Assembly (NCBI RefSeq): GCF_009755355.1
Contig: NZ_WQLB01000051.1
Span: 1 to 17,292, forward strand
Reading direction: 5' to 3'
From: Deinococcus arboris
Lineage (GTDB): Bacteria; Deinococcota; Deinococci; Deinococcales; Deinococcaceae
DNA: 17,292 nt
The notes below the pieces were generated by a model, which saw nothing but the letters and a program-made list of their open reading frames with translations, was not told the origin of the DNA and did no database searches. Below are positions 1 through 7,158 of the stretch, piece after piece (the stretch's first letter is position 1; every line of letters begins with the position of its first letter). Position numbers and translations under genes: made by a program.

Positions 1-313
1 GAAACAGGCGCAGTCGCTCGTGGCGGACGGGGACGACCACGAATCCCCCCTGATGGCGTCGTGGGTGACAAAGGCTACAGCTACACCACCGTGCGGACCT
101 ACCTGCACAGCCGTGGCATTCAAGTCACCATTCCCAGGCGAAAGGATCAGGGGCTGAACCTCTGTTTTGATGCAACCCTTTACAAGGAGCGAAACAAGAT
201 TGAACGTCTGGTTGGCCGCCTTAAACACTTTCGCCGGATCACCACCCGATATGACAAGCGCGGTGAACTTCCCAAGGTGGTTGACGATCGCCGCCATCCT
301 GCTTTGGCTCTAA
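1..313 (+). pseudogene. IS5-like transposase, 3' fragment with frameshift
   Basis: This is the C-terminal part of a DDE transposase; the 5' part lies outside the window. The frame is open from base 1. It shows GDKGYS (the region of the second catalytic Asp), then ERNKIERLVGRLKHFRRITTRYDKR, which holds the catalytic Glu region typical of IS5/IS427-type transposases. After codon GAA at 265-267 the family pattern leaves this frame. It resumes one base later (TTC at 269) as FPRWLTIAAILLWL and stops at TAA 311-313, the usual family ending. Without the shift the frame runs on to 582 with no family resemblance. The copy therefore looks inactivated by a small indel near 268, unless the shift is programmed. 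I could not place the right terminal inverted repeat; it should lie just after 313, next to the end of the opposing gene. Confidence 0.8.
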
Positions 314-328
314 GGCGCGACTTCTGGT

Positions 329-1081
329 TTAGCGCTTGGCAACGGATAAGGTATATGCGGCCATTTCGAGCTGTTCACGCCGTGTCGTATCAGTCTGTGT
401 GGGCGCTGCAGACTCAAGCCAAGCTTGCTGCTGACTGTCCAGCAACCACTGCACGACCTGTTGTGCCTGCGCTGTCCGGATTGTCCAATAGGCTCCCTGT
501 AACTGGCCCTGCCCCAGGCCATCGGCTTCAGACAACACGAAGGCGGCCAGATGCTGCACAGCAAATGGGCTATCGATCTTAGCCCAGTGAGTGAGGTAAG
601 GCGTCAGATCGTGCGCTGCTTGAGCAATGCACTCAAGCACGGCGGCCACCTCGCACGGTTCCCAAGGGTCCTCGGCGTCTTCCCGTGCCAGGACGTCGTC
701 CCACCAGGCATGCAGGAAGGCGTCCACAGCCCTGGACTCCTGATCTGTCCATGACCACCACTGGCTGTAGGTCAGTTTGCCCAACAGGATTTCAACCGCA
801 CTCAACTGATCATGCGCGATGAGTTCCAGGAGACGGGGAAGGAAGTGCTTGAAATCAACGTCGTCCCCCCACGTGGTCATGGTTTTCACGCTGAACAGAC
901 TCAGGTGCGGTCCCGTCAGATCATGCAGAGGAACTGCAGGCAGTTCCTCTGCTGCGCCTGAGGGAAGACACCCACAGGCGCAGCCCTCGATATGCCGTCG
1001 CAATGGGTACCGCTCAAACACCTGATAGAGGTGCTTGATGCTGTCCTGAAGGGCAGGCGAGAGAACCGGGGACGTCGTCAC
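329..1081 (-). CDS. Uncharacterised 250-aa protein
   Basis: I recognise no named family with certainty. The protein is acidic and soluble, with no signal peptide or membrane span. Near the N-terminus it has a Cys-rich EGCACGC stretch (Cys 34, 36, 38). It is followed by a conserved-looking core, TMTTWGDDVDFKHFLPRLLEL (about residues 67-87), of a type I recall in hypothetical proteins of several phyla. The rest is helical and Trp-rich. The start is GTG at 1081; an in-frame TGA lies four codons upstream, so no longer N-terminus is possible in this frame. A GAGGAGG sequence lies about 17 nt upstream, too far for an ideal Shine-Dalgarno. The stop (329-331) lies within about 20 bp of the transposase end, so the last residues could have been altered by the insertion. 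It is divergent from tetR. Real gene: likely; function: unknown. Confidence 0.7.
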   Translation of the reverse strand: MTTSPVLSPALQDSIKHLYQVFERYPLRRHIEGCACGCLPSGAAEELPAVPLHDLTGPHLSLFSVKTMTTWGDDVDFKHFLPRLLELIAHDQLSAVEILLGKLTYSQWWSWTDQESRAVDAFLHAWWDDVLAREDAEDPWEPCEVAAVLECIAQAAHDLTPYLTHWAKIDSPFAVQHLAAFVLSEADGLGQGQLQGAYWTIRTAQAQQVVQWLLDSQQQAWLESAAPTQTDTTRREQLEMAAYTLSVAKR

Positions 1082-1164
1082 GCCTGGTATTCAACACGAC
1101 TGCCCTCCTCAATACCAACGCACCTTGGCCTACACGCCGTAGTGCAGGACAATCGACCCCATTT

Positions 1165-1185
1165 CATACCAAAAGGTACGGTATG
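1165..1185. promoter_or_regulatory. Probable TetR operator
   Basis: CATACC (1165-1170) and GGTATG (1180-1185) form a perfect 6-bp inverted repeat with a 9-bp spacer. A second palindrome, TACC-AAAA-GGTA (1167-1178), is nested inside. The site covers the -10 hexamer and ends 11 bp before the TetR start codon, so a protein bound here would block the promoter. Autoregulation by the adjacent TetR protein is the natural reading. It also lies between two divergent genes and could affect the 250-aa gene. Confidence 0.6.
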
Positions 1186-1187
1186 TT
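1182..1187 (+). promoter_or_regulatory. Candidate -10 (TATGTT) for the tetR operon
   Basis: TATGTT ends 9 nt before the ATG at 1197 and there is no Shine-Dalgarno between them, so the transcript probably starts at or within a few bases of the start codon. No good -35 hexamer is visible. The hexamer lies inside the operator-like palindrome. Confidence 0.45.
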
Positions 1188-1196
1188 TAGCTTGTT

Positions 1197-1748
1197 ATGG
1201 CACGCACGAGGAGAAAGGACTGGCTGGACGCGGGGCTCAAAGTGCTGAGCACTCAAGGCGAAGCAGGTCTAACGGTGGACGGACTGATCAGCTATATGGG
1301 CCTGACGAAGGGGTCTTTTTATCACCACTTTGCGGGGTTGCCCGCCTACAGGGCTGAACTCTTAGTGCATCTGGAACAGATGGGGTTCGCCGACGTGGTG
1401 GACGCCATCGACCACCAGTTGCCTCCAACCGAGCAACTGCGCCTCTTGACAGTGGCGGTCAGCCGCCTGGACCCAGCAGATGACCAGGCCGTGCGGCAAT
1501 GGGCTGAGCGCGACCCAGCAGCCCGTGCGCTGGTGGAGCGGATGGATGAGCGCCGCACCGCGTACCTGGCAGATCTGTTCACGCAAATCGTGGGTTGTCC
1601 CGATCAAGGGTACCTGCTGGCCCGTCTGGGCTACGCGCTGTACCTGGGTGCAGGGCAGCTCCAGCCGCGCCTTCAAGGCGAAGAATACTTGCAGATCACC
1701 GAACTGCTGCACCGGCACTTGCTGCCGGCTCCCGGAGGCGAGGCGTGA
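1197..1748 (+). CDS. TetR/AcrR-family transcriptional regulator
   Basis: This is a 183-aa DNA-binding repressor of TetR size. Residues about 8-52 form the N-terminal helix-turn-helix: RKDWLDAGLKVL, then GLTVDGLISYMGLTKGSFYHHF, where GSFYHHF is the signature end of the recognition helix. The rest is the variable ligand-binding helical domain. The ATG at 1197 is chosen because the family begins a few residues before the first helix and because a -10 hexamer and palindrome lie directly upstream. The last codons overlap the next gene by 4 bp (GTGA), so the two are co-translated. The repressor probably controls its own operon through the palindrome; the ligand cannot be read from sequence. Family assignment is secure. 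Confidence 0.9.
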   Translation: MARTRRKDWLDAGLKVLSTQGEAGLTVDGLISYMGLTKGSFYHHFAGLPAYRAELLVHLEQMGFADVVDAIDHQLPPTEQLRLLTVAVSRLDPADDQAVRQWAERDPAARALVERMDERRTAYLADLFTQIVGCPDQGYLLARLGYALYLGAGQLQPRLQGEEYLQITELLHRHLLPAPGGEA

Positions 1749-2104
1749 AAAAAGCGAATGTCTGGTTAAAACTTCTGGCGCTCCTGCACCTGCTGGTGGG
1801 GCTCATCCTGTACCGTGAGCCGCTCCTGGCATGGGTGAACGCAGGCCTCTTCAATGCAGTTGAGCCGCATTGGGACCGCGTAGCGGCCTTCTGGTTTATG
1901 CTGAGCGGCGCGCTGCTGTACGGGCTGGGGCAGTTGGTCGCGGTCTTCGAGGCGCGAGGAGAAGCTCTGCCTGCCACCTTTGTCTGGGGGTGGCTGACCC
2001 TGGGGGTGTTGGGCACGGTCGCCATGCCCCTCAGCGGCTTTCCGCTCGTGACGCTGGCTGCAGCCCTCACCCTGAAGCAGCAGGGCGTGTGGCAGGCCGC
2101 ATGA
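1745..2104 (+). CDS. DUF6463-like small integral membrane protein
   Basis: This 119-aa hydrophobic protein has four predicted membrane helices (about residues 5-23, 46-66, 77-96, 98-112) and a short polar loop around residue 40. The pattern HLLVGL...EPLLAWV..GLFNAV....DR.AAFWFM...LL and the MPLSGF motif near residue 95-100 match my memory of the DUF6463 family. No molecular function is established for it. The GTG start at 1745 lies inside the tetR stop region (GTGA overlap), indicating translational coupling. Being the only partner of the TetR gene, it is the likely main target of that regulator. Other frames over this stretch are shadows. Gene call is firm; the family name is from recognition only. 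Confidence 0.8.
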   Translation: MKKANVWLKLLALLHLLVGLILYREPLLAWVNAGLFNAVEPHWDRVAAFWFMLSGALLYGLGQLVAVFEARGEALPATFVWGWLTLGVLGTVAMPLSGFPLVTLAAALTLKQQGVWQAA

Positions 2105-2170
2105 TCTGTGTGGTAACTGGGGTAGCGGGCAGGTGCGTCTGAGGCGAGGCTGTGGTGGATCGCCAGGGCG

Positions 2171-2350
2171 CCCTGCCTCCCGCATGCATCGCAGGATGCT
2201 GTCCATGAGGTCGGGTTCGCCATTAAGAATCGCCATGCCCTGGCCGGTCTGAAGGTTGAACAGAAAGAGCTCTTCGCGATCGAGATGCGCAATCACCTAC
2301 TCTGGCGCAAAGCCGTCCCAGAGATAACGGTAGTTCACGAGGTCAGACAT
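2171..2350 (-). pseudogene. Small gene interrupted by an in-frame TAG
   Basis: From ATG at 2350 the minus strand reads MSDLVNYRYLWDGFAPE, then TAG (2299-2297). The same frame continues at once with VIAHLDREELFLFNLQTG and on through GEPDLMDSILRCMREAG. Composition is protein-like on both sides, and a single change (TGG to TAG) would explain the stop. A TAnnnT hexamer sits 6 nt before the ATG, so the start looks genuine. Beyond about 2171 the frame stays open but becomes Pro/Arg-rich and runs antisense into the DUF6463 gene, so the natural 3' end is unclear. I do not recognise the family. Alternatives are a functional 17-codon ORF, or a gene restarting at GTG 2296. Confidence 0.5.
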
Positions 2351-2356
2351 ACCCGT

Positions 2357-2383
2357 AGCTTAGCCAGACGCTGGTCTGTCTGG
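2357..2383 (-). promoter_or_regulatory. Candidate leaderless promoter with overlapping palindrome
   Basis: On the minus strand TAAGCT (2362-2357) ends 6 nt before the ATG at 2350. Directly upstream, CCAGAC (2364-2369) and GTCTGG (2378-2383) form a perfect 6-bp inverted repeat with an 8-bp spacer. It lies where the -10/-35 spacer would be, a plausible operator position. The -35 (TTCCAG) is weak. Confidence 0.35.
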
Positions 2384-2446
2384 AATTATCACTTGGCCTA
2401 CACGCCCTATTCCCTGCGATTCCCCCTTTGTTCCGCTCACCAGCGC

Positions 2447-3973
2447 TTAGCCCAGCAGGCGGCCCAGGCCCCGGCGCGGCGCTGGAAAGCGGGCGGCCTG
2501 TACCTGCGCGGCAAACTCTTCCAACGTCTCTTGCAGGGCTCGGGCTTCCCGAATCAGGGCGGCGGTCACGTCCTGCACCTGGGTGTCGCGCTCCTGTTCC
2601 CAGTGGCTGAGCACGCGCTCGTTCAGGCGGGCGTGGTCGGGGCTGGTCACGTCGCGTGGGGGAGCCAGGCGGTCGCGGGCGTCTTCCAGATACGCCACGC
2701 GGTCGGCGGCGCGGGCGGCTTCCTGCCACGCGCCCTGCCCCCTCAGCAGCGCCACGCGCGCGCCCAGCCGTTCCCGTTCCAGAACCGTTCTGGCCCGTTC
2801 TCGGCCCTGAATCAGCGCGGCGCCCGCCGCCATCCCCACCAGGGCCAGGGTAAACACCAGCAGCGACCAGTGCGGCGTAAAGCCCGTGTCCTCAGGCGCG
2901 GCGCTGAGGTCGGTCAGTTGCCCTTGCTGCGCGGCGTTGGCGGCAATTTCCTGCGTGGTGCGCAGAATGCCGTCCCAGTTCAGGTAACCTTCCACGCCCA
3001 GGTAGAGGACCACCACGGCGGCAATCCCGGCAAGGTAGGCGCTGGGGCGCGCCATCCCCGGCGTGCTGGGGGCCAGCTTGGCGCGGTAGGCCAGTTCGTC
3101 CACCAGCCACAGCAGCAGCACGCTGAACATGACCCCGGCGGTCAGGGCAATCAGGGTGAGGTACAGCCGGGATTCAGGGTTAAACAGCAGGTTGATGCTG
3201 ACCCCGCTGATAATCCCCACGAAGAACTTGCTGAACACCGCAAAGCCGTTAAATACGCGCTTGGAGCCGCTTTTCTGTTCTGGTGGGCGCACGGTGTGGC
3301 CCTCGGCGGCCAGCTGAGCAGCGGCCTGCTGGGTGTAAAAGTCCTCGGCCGTGACGGTGTCGGGGCGCACGCCTGCGCGGGTCAGGGCCTCGAAGCGATC
3401 GGCGCGGGCCTGCTCAATTTCGGCGGTGGCCTGCTCGTAGGCGCGCTCTACACCGCTGCTGGCGGCATTCATAAAGGCCAGGTGTTCCTGCTGCCGCGCC
3501 CAGCTACCCCGCACGCCCATCCCGGTTTCGGCCAGCACCCGGTTCAGGGTCACGCGGGCCAGGTCGTAGTTGACCCGGTACTGCTCCACGTTTAGCGTCA
3601 GCAGCCGTGAGCGCGACACCAGGGCGGCGCGCGCGGCCTCGGCCGGAATCAATTGCAGTTCACCGCGCAGGTCGTCCAGAAGGGTCACGAAGTGTCCTGG
3701 CGTCAGCACTGGCATAAAGCCCTCAGCCGCCAGTGGGTCGGGGCGCGGCAGGGCCGGCTCGTAGAGGCGGGGGTCAAAGTCGTCTGGAGCAGGAACCAGA
3801 TCCGGGGCCTTCGGAAGCGTTGGGAGAGGCGCTGCGGCCTTCTCCTCGGCAAACTCCAGATTCACGTCGCCCAGATCGGGGCCGCTGAGGGTCACACGCG
3901 ACAGGGGCCGGAACTCGGGGGCGGGGTCAGGAGAGAGGGAGGTGGGGGAAAGAGGTTCAGGCCGCTCGGTCAT
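2447..3973 (-). CDS. 508-aa four-helix membrane protein with coiled-coil tail, unknown function
   Basis: No family recognised. Layout: residues 1-95 are Pro-rich and low-complexity; 96-235 are helical and charged, probably coiled coil (AYEQATAEIEQARADRFEAL); membrane helices lie at about 247-265, 270-292, 312-331 and 368-390; and a long charged helix runs from 391 to about 495 (GRERARTVLERERLGARV... LQETLEEFAAQVQAAR). Both long soluble parts probably lie on the same face, since the span number is even. The ATG start overlaps the stop of the vWA gene by 4 bp (ATGA), so it is co-translated with it. Position as the last gene of a PBP operon suggests a role at the envelope, perhaps as a membrane scaffold or partner of the vWA protein (inference). 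No terminator is obvious after its stop. Confidence 0.8.
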   Translation of the reverse strand: MTERPEPLSPTSLSPDPAPEFRPLSRVTLSGPDLGDVNLEFAEEKAAAPLPTLPKAPDLVPAPDDFDPRLYEPALPRPDPLAAEGFMPVLTPGHFVTLLDDLRGELQLIPAEAARAALVSRSRLLTLNVEQYRVNYDLARVTLNRVLAETGMGVRGSWARQQEHLAFMNAASSGVERAYEQATAEIEQARADRFEALTRAGVRPDTVTAEDFYTQQAAAQLAAEGHTVRPPEQKSGSKRVFNGFAVFSKFFVGIISGVSINLLFNPESRLYLTLIALTAGVMFSVLLLWLVDELAYRAKLAPSTPGMARPSAYLAGIAAVVVLYLGVEGYLNWDGILRTTQEIAANAAQQGQLTDLSAAPEDTGFTPHWSLLVFTLALVGMAAGAALIQGRERARTVLERERLGARVALLRGQGAWQEAARAADRVAYLEDARDRLAPPRDVTSPDHARLNERVLSHWEQERDTQVQDVTAALIREARALQETLEEFAAQVQAARFPAPRRGLGRLLG

Positions 3974-4662
3974 CGCCGCGCTCCTTTCACGACATTCGCG
4001 AAGGTGGGGTACACGTTCGAGAGGTCGTAGGCCCCGGCCAGCAGCAGCTTGCTGTGGCTGCCGCTGGTACCCAGCGCCTTCACGAACGAGTCGCGCACCG
4101 ACACCCCCCCTGCCCCCGGCTCAGGGCTCAGGCCCGCCACGAACAGCAGCCGCGTGGTCTGGGCGGCCAGTAGCCCTTTCATGGTGCTGCTCACCGACGC
4201 CCGCTTTGGGTCGTCCAGCAGGGCGCCGTCGGTAAACAGCACCACCACGTCGCCCACGCCGGCCGTCTGGGTGGACCGCCGGGCCGCCTGGGCCAGGCCC
4301 GCCGTAATCGCGCTGCCCTTGCCGGTACACGGCTTGGTCAGGGCGGCGGTGTAGCGCAGGATGTCGGCTTTGGCCATCCTGGCTCCGTTCTTGGAAGAAA
4401 ACTTGAAATCGGCCACCGTCTGTACCCCTTCACAGATGCGCAGCAGCGTCAGCGTGTCCCCTGAGCGCAGCTGGTTAAGCAGCACGCTCTGCGAGAGCAG
4501 CCGCGCCTGGTCGGCGTACTTGAAAGCAGGATTCTTGCTGCTGCCGGTCATGTCCACCGCCACGGTGAAGTGCAGCGGCGGCGTGGACAGGCCCAGCAGG
4601 CTGGAGGCGCTCATGGGGGTGGGTAGCAGGAGAGACAAAGTCAGGAGGGAAGACAGAACCAT
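3970..4662 (-). CDS. von Willebrand factor A-like protein with N-terminal signal or anchor
   Basis: This 230-aa protein starts with a hydrophobic segment (about residues 2-20) that would export or anchor it. It is followed by a vWA-like fold: FTVAVDMTGSS gives Asp37-x-Thr39-x-Ser41, a variant of the metal-binding DxSxS motif. KGSAITAGL near residue 119 could supply the second MIDAS Thr, and VVVLFTDGALLDD near residue 145 the third-motif Asp. Such domains bind protein ligands through a divalent metal. The start is ATG 4662 with AGAGG about 10 nt upstream; that Shine-Dalgarno overlaps the stop codon of the upstream PBP gene, only 13 bp away. Its stop overlaps the next start (ATGA). Tight linkage to a penicillin-binding protein suggests a cell-envelope role, which is inference. 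Confidence 0.8.
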   Translation of the reverse strand: MVLSSLLTLSLLLPTPMSASSLLGLSTPPLHFTVAVDMTGSSKNPAFKYADQARLLSQSVLLNQLRSGDTLTLLRICEGVQTVADFKFSSKNGARMAKADILRYTAALTKPCTGKGSAITAGLAQAARRSTQTAGVGDVVVLFTDGALLDDPKRASVSSTMKGLLAAQTTRLLFVAGLSPEPGAGGVSVRDSFVKALGTSGSHSKLLLAGAYDLSNVYPTFANVVKGARR

Positions 4663-4675
4663 AACTCAAAGACCT

Positions 4676-6793
4676 CTAGGGCGTGGGTGGTGTGGGGTTG
4701 CGCGGCTTCAGGCCTGCCAGGGGCACGGCGACCCCGCCGACCAGGGTGATGCCGGGCGGCGGGGTCATCGAACGGCGGTCGTGCGGCAAGTCGCGCAGCA
4801 GGCCCACCTCGCGGCAGGCGGTCTGGGCGCGGTAGAGGTCCACAGGTACACTCTGGCGGCCGTCGGGGTCGCCAATCCAGACGGCCATCGCGTACTGCGG
4901 GGTCACGGCGGCGCACCAGGTGTCGTTCACGTCGTCGGTGGTGCCGGATTTGGCGCCCAGCGGCATGGTCTTGCCCGCAAAGCGCTGGGCCAGGCTGGGG
5001 CGTAGGAACGGAACGTGACCGGCGCTGCTGCTGACCGCCCCATTCAGCAGGTCAAAGGTCTGGTACGCCACCACCTCGTCCCACAGCGGGGCGCAGGCTG
5101 GGCGCGGCAGCGGCAGGGGCCGCCCGGCGCGGTCATAAACCTCGGCCAGCAGGTGCGGCTGACAGAGGCTGCCCCCATTGGCAAAGCTGGCATACGCCGC
5201 CGCCACGGCCAGCGGCGAGGCGCGGAAGGTGCCCAGGGCGGGGCTGGAGCGGTTTTCGGGGTCGGGGCGGTAGTTCAGGGCACTGAGGGTCCGCCGCAGA
5301 GCTTCCTCGCGCGGCGTGCCCACCTGCACGGCCACCGTGTTGAGGCTGCGGGCGTTGGCTTCGCGCACGGTCACGGCGCGGCCCAGGAAGGTCTGGGTGC
5401 TGTTGCTGATGGCTTGCCCGGCATAGCGGGTGGGCTGGTCGGCATAGGTGCTCAGCTGCGTGACACCCTCGCCGAAGGCCAGGGCATACAGCAGCGGCTT
5501 AACCGTGCTGGCCACGGGTCGCCCTGCTGACGCCGCCCACTGCCGGCCCGGTTCGCTGCTTTGGAGGCCGCCTGTACTGCTGGCCAGCGCCACGATGCCG
5601 CCGCCGCGCACGTCCACAATCGCCGCGCCCTCGGCCACGCCGGGGGCCCGCTCGCCGGTAACGCCCTCGCCGCGTACCCGCGTGGTCAGGGCGGCCTGAG
5701 CGGCGGCGTCTACCGTCAGCACCACTCGGCCCACCCGGCGCGGCTCCAGGCCAGCCGAGCGCAGTTCACGGCGCACGAGTTCCTGCATAGCCCAGACGGG
5801 CTCTGGCTCATTGCTGTAGTCGGGATTGCGGGTGGCCGATACGACGCGCAGGTCAGCGCCGCTACCGGCGTACTCCACCTGCCACAGCCGGGGCTCAAGG
5901 GGCGTGGCGACAGCGGCCTGAAAGGTGGGGTCGTCAATCAGGCCTTGGGTGCGCAAAATCCTTAGGGTGGTCAGCTGCTGGGTGCGCATCCAGCGGAAGC
6001 GGGCCGTGGCCGTTTCGGGGGGCGTCTCTGCGGTCACCAGGTAGCGCCCAGGCGCTGGCAGCAGGCCCACCAGAAAGGCGCTCTGGGCTAGCGTCAGGTC
6101 GGCGGGCTCTGTGTCAAAGACCGCGCGCGAGGCGTCATAAATGCCCTTGCGCTGCCCAATGCCAATCCAGGGGAGGCTGTTGACGCTCATGGCCAGCACC
6201 TCGCGCCGGCCATAGCGCCACGTCACGAGTGGAGCCAGAACAAATTCAGTGGCCTTACGGGTCAGGGTCAGCAGCGGCCCACGCCGGTCGGTGTCGTAAT
6301 CAAAGTGCCCGGCCAGCACGCTGTTTTTTAGCAGTTGCATGGTGATGGTGCTGCCGCCAGCGCCGGTCAGCAGGGCGCGGGGCAGGCGGCCAGGATCAAC
6401 GCCCACATGGGCGAAGAACCGCACGTCCTCCTTGGCGATATAGGCCAGCAAGAAAGCGGGCGACACGCCAGTCAGCGGCACACTCAGCGATTCTCGGCAG
6501 GGCACGGCGTTCACCGCGCCGCCCTCCTGGCAGTGGTCAATGACACCCAGGGCCGCGCCCCGGCGGTCTTGCACCTCAATAGGTTGCAGTTCGGCTCGCA
6601 GGTTCCACACCCGGCCCAGGGCTCCGGTGCCCGCTGCTCCGGCCAGGCCCAGGGCCACCGTGCCTAGGGTCAGGACCCCGACAGTAGCCAGGGCCGCCCG
6701 TAAAATCCGGCGCAGTGTCCAGGGCTGGGGCCGCCGCACAAAGGGGGTGCGGGGCCAGGGGTTACGCCAGCGGCGCACGAGGGTCTGGAGCAC
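4676..6793 (-). CDS. Class A penicillin-binding protein (transglycosylase/transpeptidase)
   Basis: This 705-aa bifunctional peptidoglycan synthase is anchored by one helix (about residues 29-52) after a basic, Arg-rich cytoplasmic tail. The glycosyltransferase domain (GT51) shows IAKEDVRFFAHVGVD with catalytic Glu122, GGSTITMQ (146-153), and RKATEF near 179-184; LVGLLPAPGRY (about 242-251) closes that domain. The transpeptidase domain has all three penicillin-binding motifs: SxxK at Ser429-Lys432, SxN at Ser483-Asn485, and KSGTT at 615-619. Both activities therefore look intact. The GTG start at 6793 follows directly on the TGA of the upstream small gene with no gap. It polymerises lipid II and cross-links stem peptides outside the membrane. 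pbp1A or pbpC would be guesses, so no symbol is given. Confidence 0.93.
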   Translation of the reverse strand: MLQTLVRRWRNPWPRTPFVRRPQPWTLRRILRAALATVGVLTLGTVALGLAGAAGTGALGRVWNLRAELQPIEVQDRRGAALGVIDHCQEGGAVNAVPCRESLSVPLTGVSPAFLLAYIAKEDVRFFAHVGVDPGRLPRALLTGAGGSTITMQLLKNSVLAGHFDYDTDRRGPLLTLTRKATEFVLAPLVTWRYGRREVLAMSVNSLPWIGIGQRKGIYDASRAVFDTEPADLTLAQSAFLVGLLPAPGRYLVTAETPPETATARFRWMRTQQLTTLRILRTQGLIDDPTFQAAVATPLEPRLWQVEYAGSGADLRVVSATRNPDYSNEPEPVWAMQELVRRELRSAGLEPRRVGRVVLTVDAAAQAALTTRVRGEGVTGERAPGVAEGAAIVDVRGGGIVALASSTGGLQSSEPGRQWAASAGRPVASTVKPLLYALAFGEGVTQLSTYADQPTRYAGQAISNSTQTFLGRAVTVREANARSLNTVAVQVGTPREEALRRTLSALNYRPDPENRSSPALGTFRASPLAVAAAYASFANGGSLCQPHLLAEVYDRAGRPLPLPRPACAPLWDEVVAYQTFDLLNGAVSSSAGHVPFLRPSLAQRFAGKTMPLGAKSGTTDDVNDTWCAAVTPQYAMAVWIGDPDGRQSVPVDLYRAQTACREVGLLRDLPHDRRSMTPPPGITLVGGVAVPLAGLKPRNPTPPTP

Positions 6794-7066
6794 TCAGCGC
6801 ACCACGTCCAGCACGCCGGCGGCCGCCGCGCGAAACTGCCAGTCGCGCGTGACCTGATTCCACAGTCCACTCAGGCCGACCACGAGTACCAGCAGGGCGC
6901 CCAGGCCAGCCAGCGCCGTGACTGCTCCTGCCCAGGACGACCGGGGCGCGCGGGCACGCGGCGTCCGGGCCGGGCGTTCACGGCGCACTTTCGGCGCTGC
7001 GGGCGCAGGCAGCGGTGCCGACGGCAGACCCGACGAGTAGGGCCGGGGCTTACGCACGAAACTCAT
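6794..7066 (-). CDS. 90-aa single-span membrane protein, first gene of the PBP operon
   Basis: No family recognised. Residues 1-44 are basic and rich in Pro, Arg and Ala (cytoplasmic by the positive-inside rule). Residues about 45-68 form one membrane helix (AVTALAGLGALLVLVVGL), and about 20 residues follow outside. Start: an ATG at 7090 would give 98 aa, but ATG 7066 has TATCCT exactly 6 nt upstream, the leaderless arrangement seen repeatedly in this window, and neither start has a Shine-Dalgarno. I prefer 7066. Its TGA abuts the GTG of the penicillin-binding protein, so the two are surely cotranscribed. It could be a PBP partner, comparable in architecture to small bitopic division proteins, though no homology is visible. 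Confidence 0.65.
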   Translation of the reverse strand: MSFVRKPRPYSSGLPSAPLPAPAAPKVRRERPARTPRARAPRSSWAGAVTALAGLGALLVLVVGLSGLWNQVTRDWQFRAAAAGVLDVVR

Positions 7067-7072
7067 GGCCGC

Positions 7073-7078
7073 AGGATA
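7073..7078 (-). promoter_or_regulatory. Candidate -10 (TATCCT) for the PBP operon
   Basis: TATCCT reads on the minus strand and ends 6 nt before ATG 7066. If used, the mRNA starts at or next to the start codon and carries the whole four-gene operon. The -35 region is not convincing. Confidence 0.45.
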
Positions 7079-7158
7079 GGGAAACCGCATGAGGCCCGCA
7101 TCACACCTTTGGACGATTGGACGGGAGTTAAAGGGTGGGAAGATAGGGGGCTTTGCTT

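Noticed and set aside
314..582. C-terminal continuation of the transposase frame
   Set aside because: The family ending occurs in the shifted frame with its stop at 311-313; the continuation is antisense to the 250-aa gene.
2285..3595. 436-codon plus-strand open frame
   Set aside because: It lies antisense to the 508-aa gene. Its composition is Gly/Gln/His-rich, typical of a shadow in GC-rich DNA, with no family motif, whereas the minus strand shows helices, coiled coil and operon junctions.
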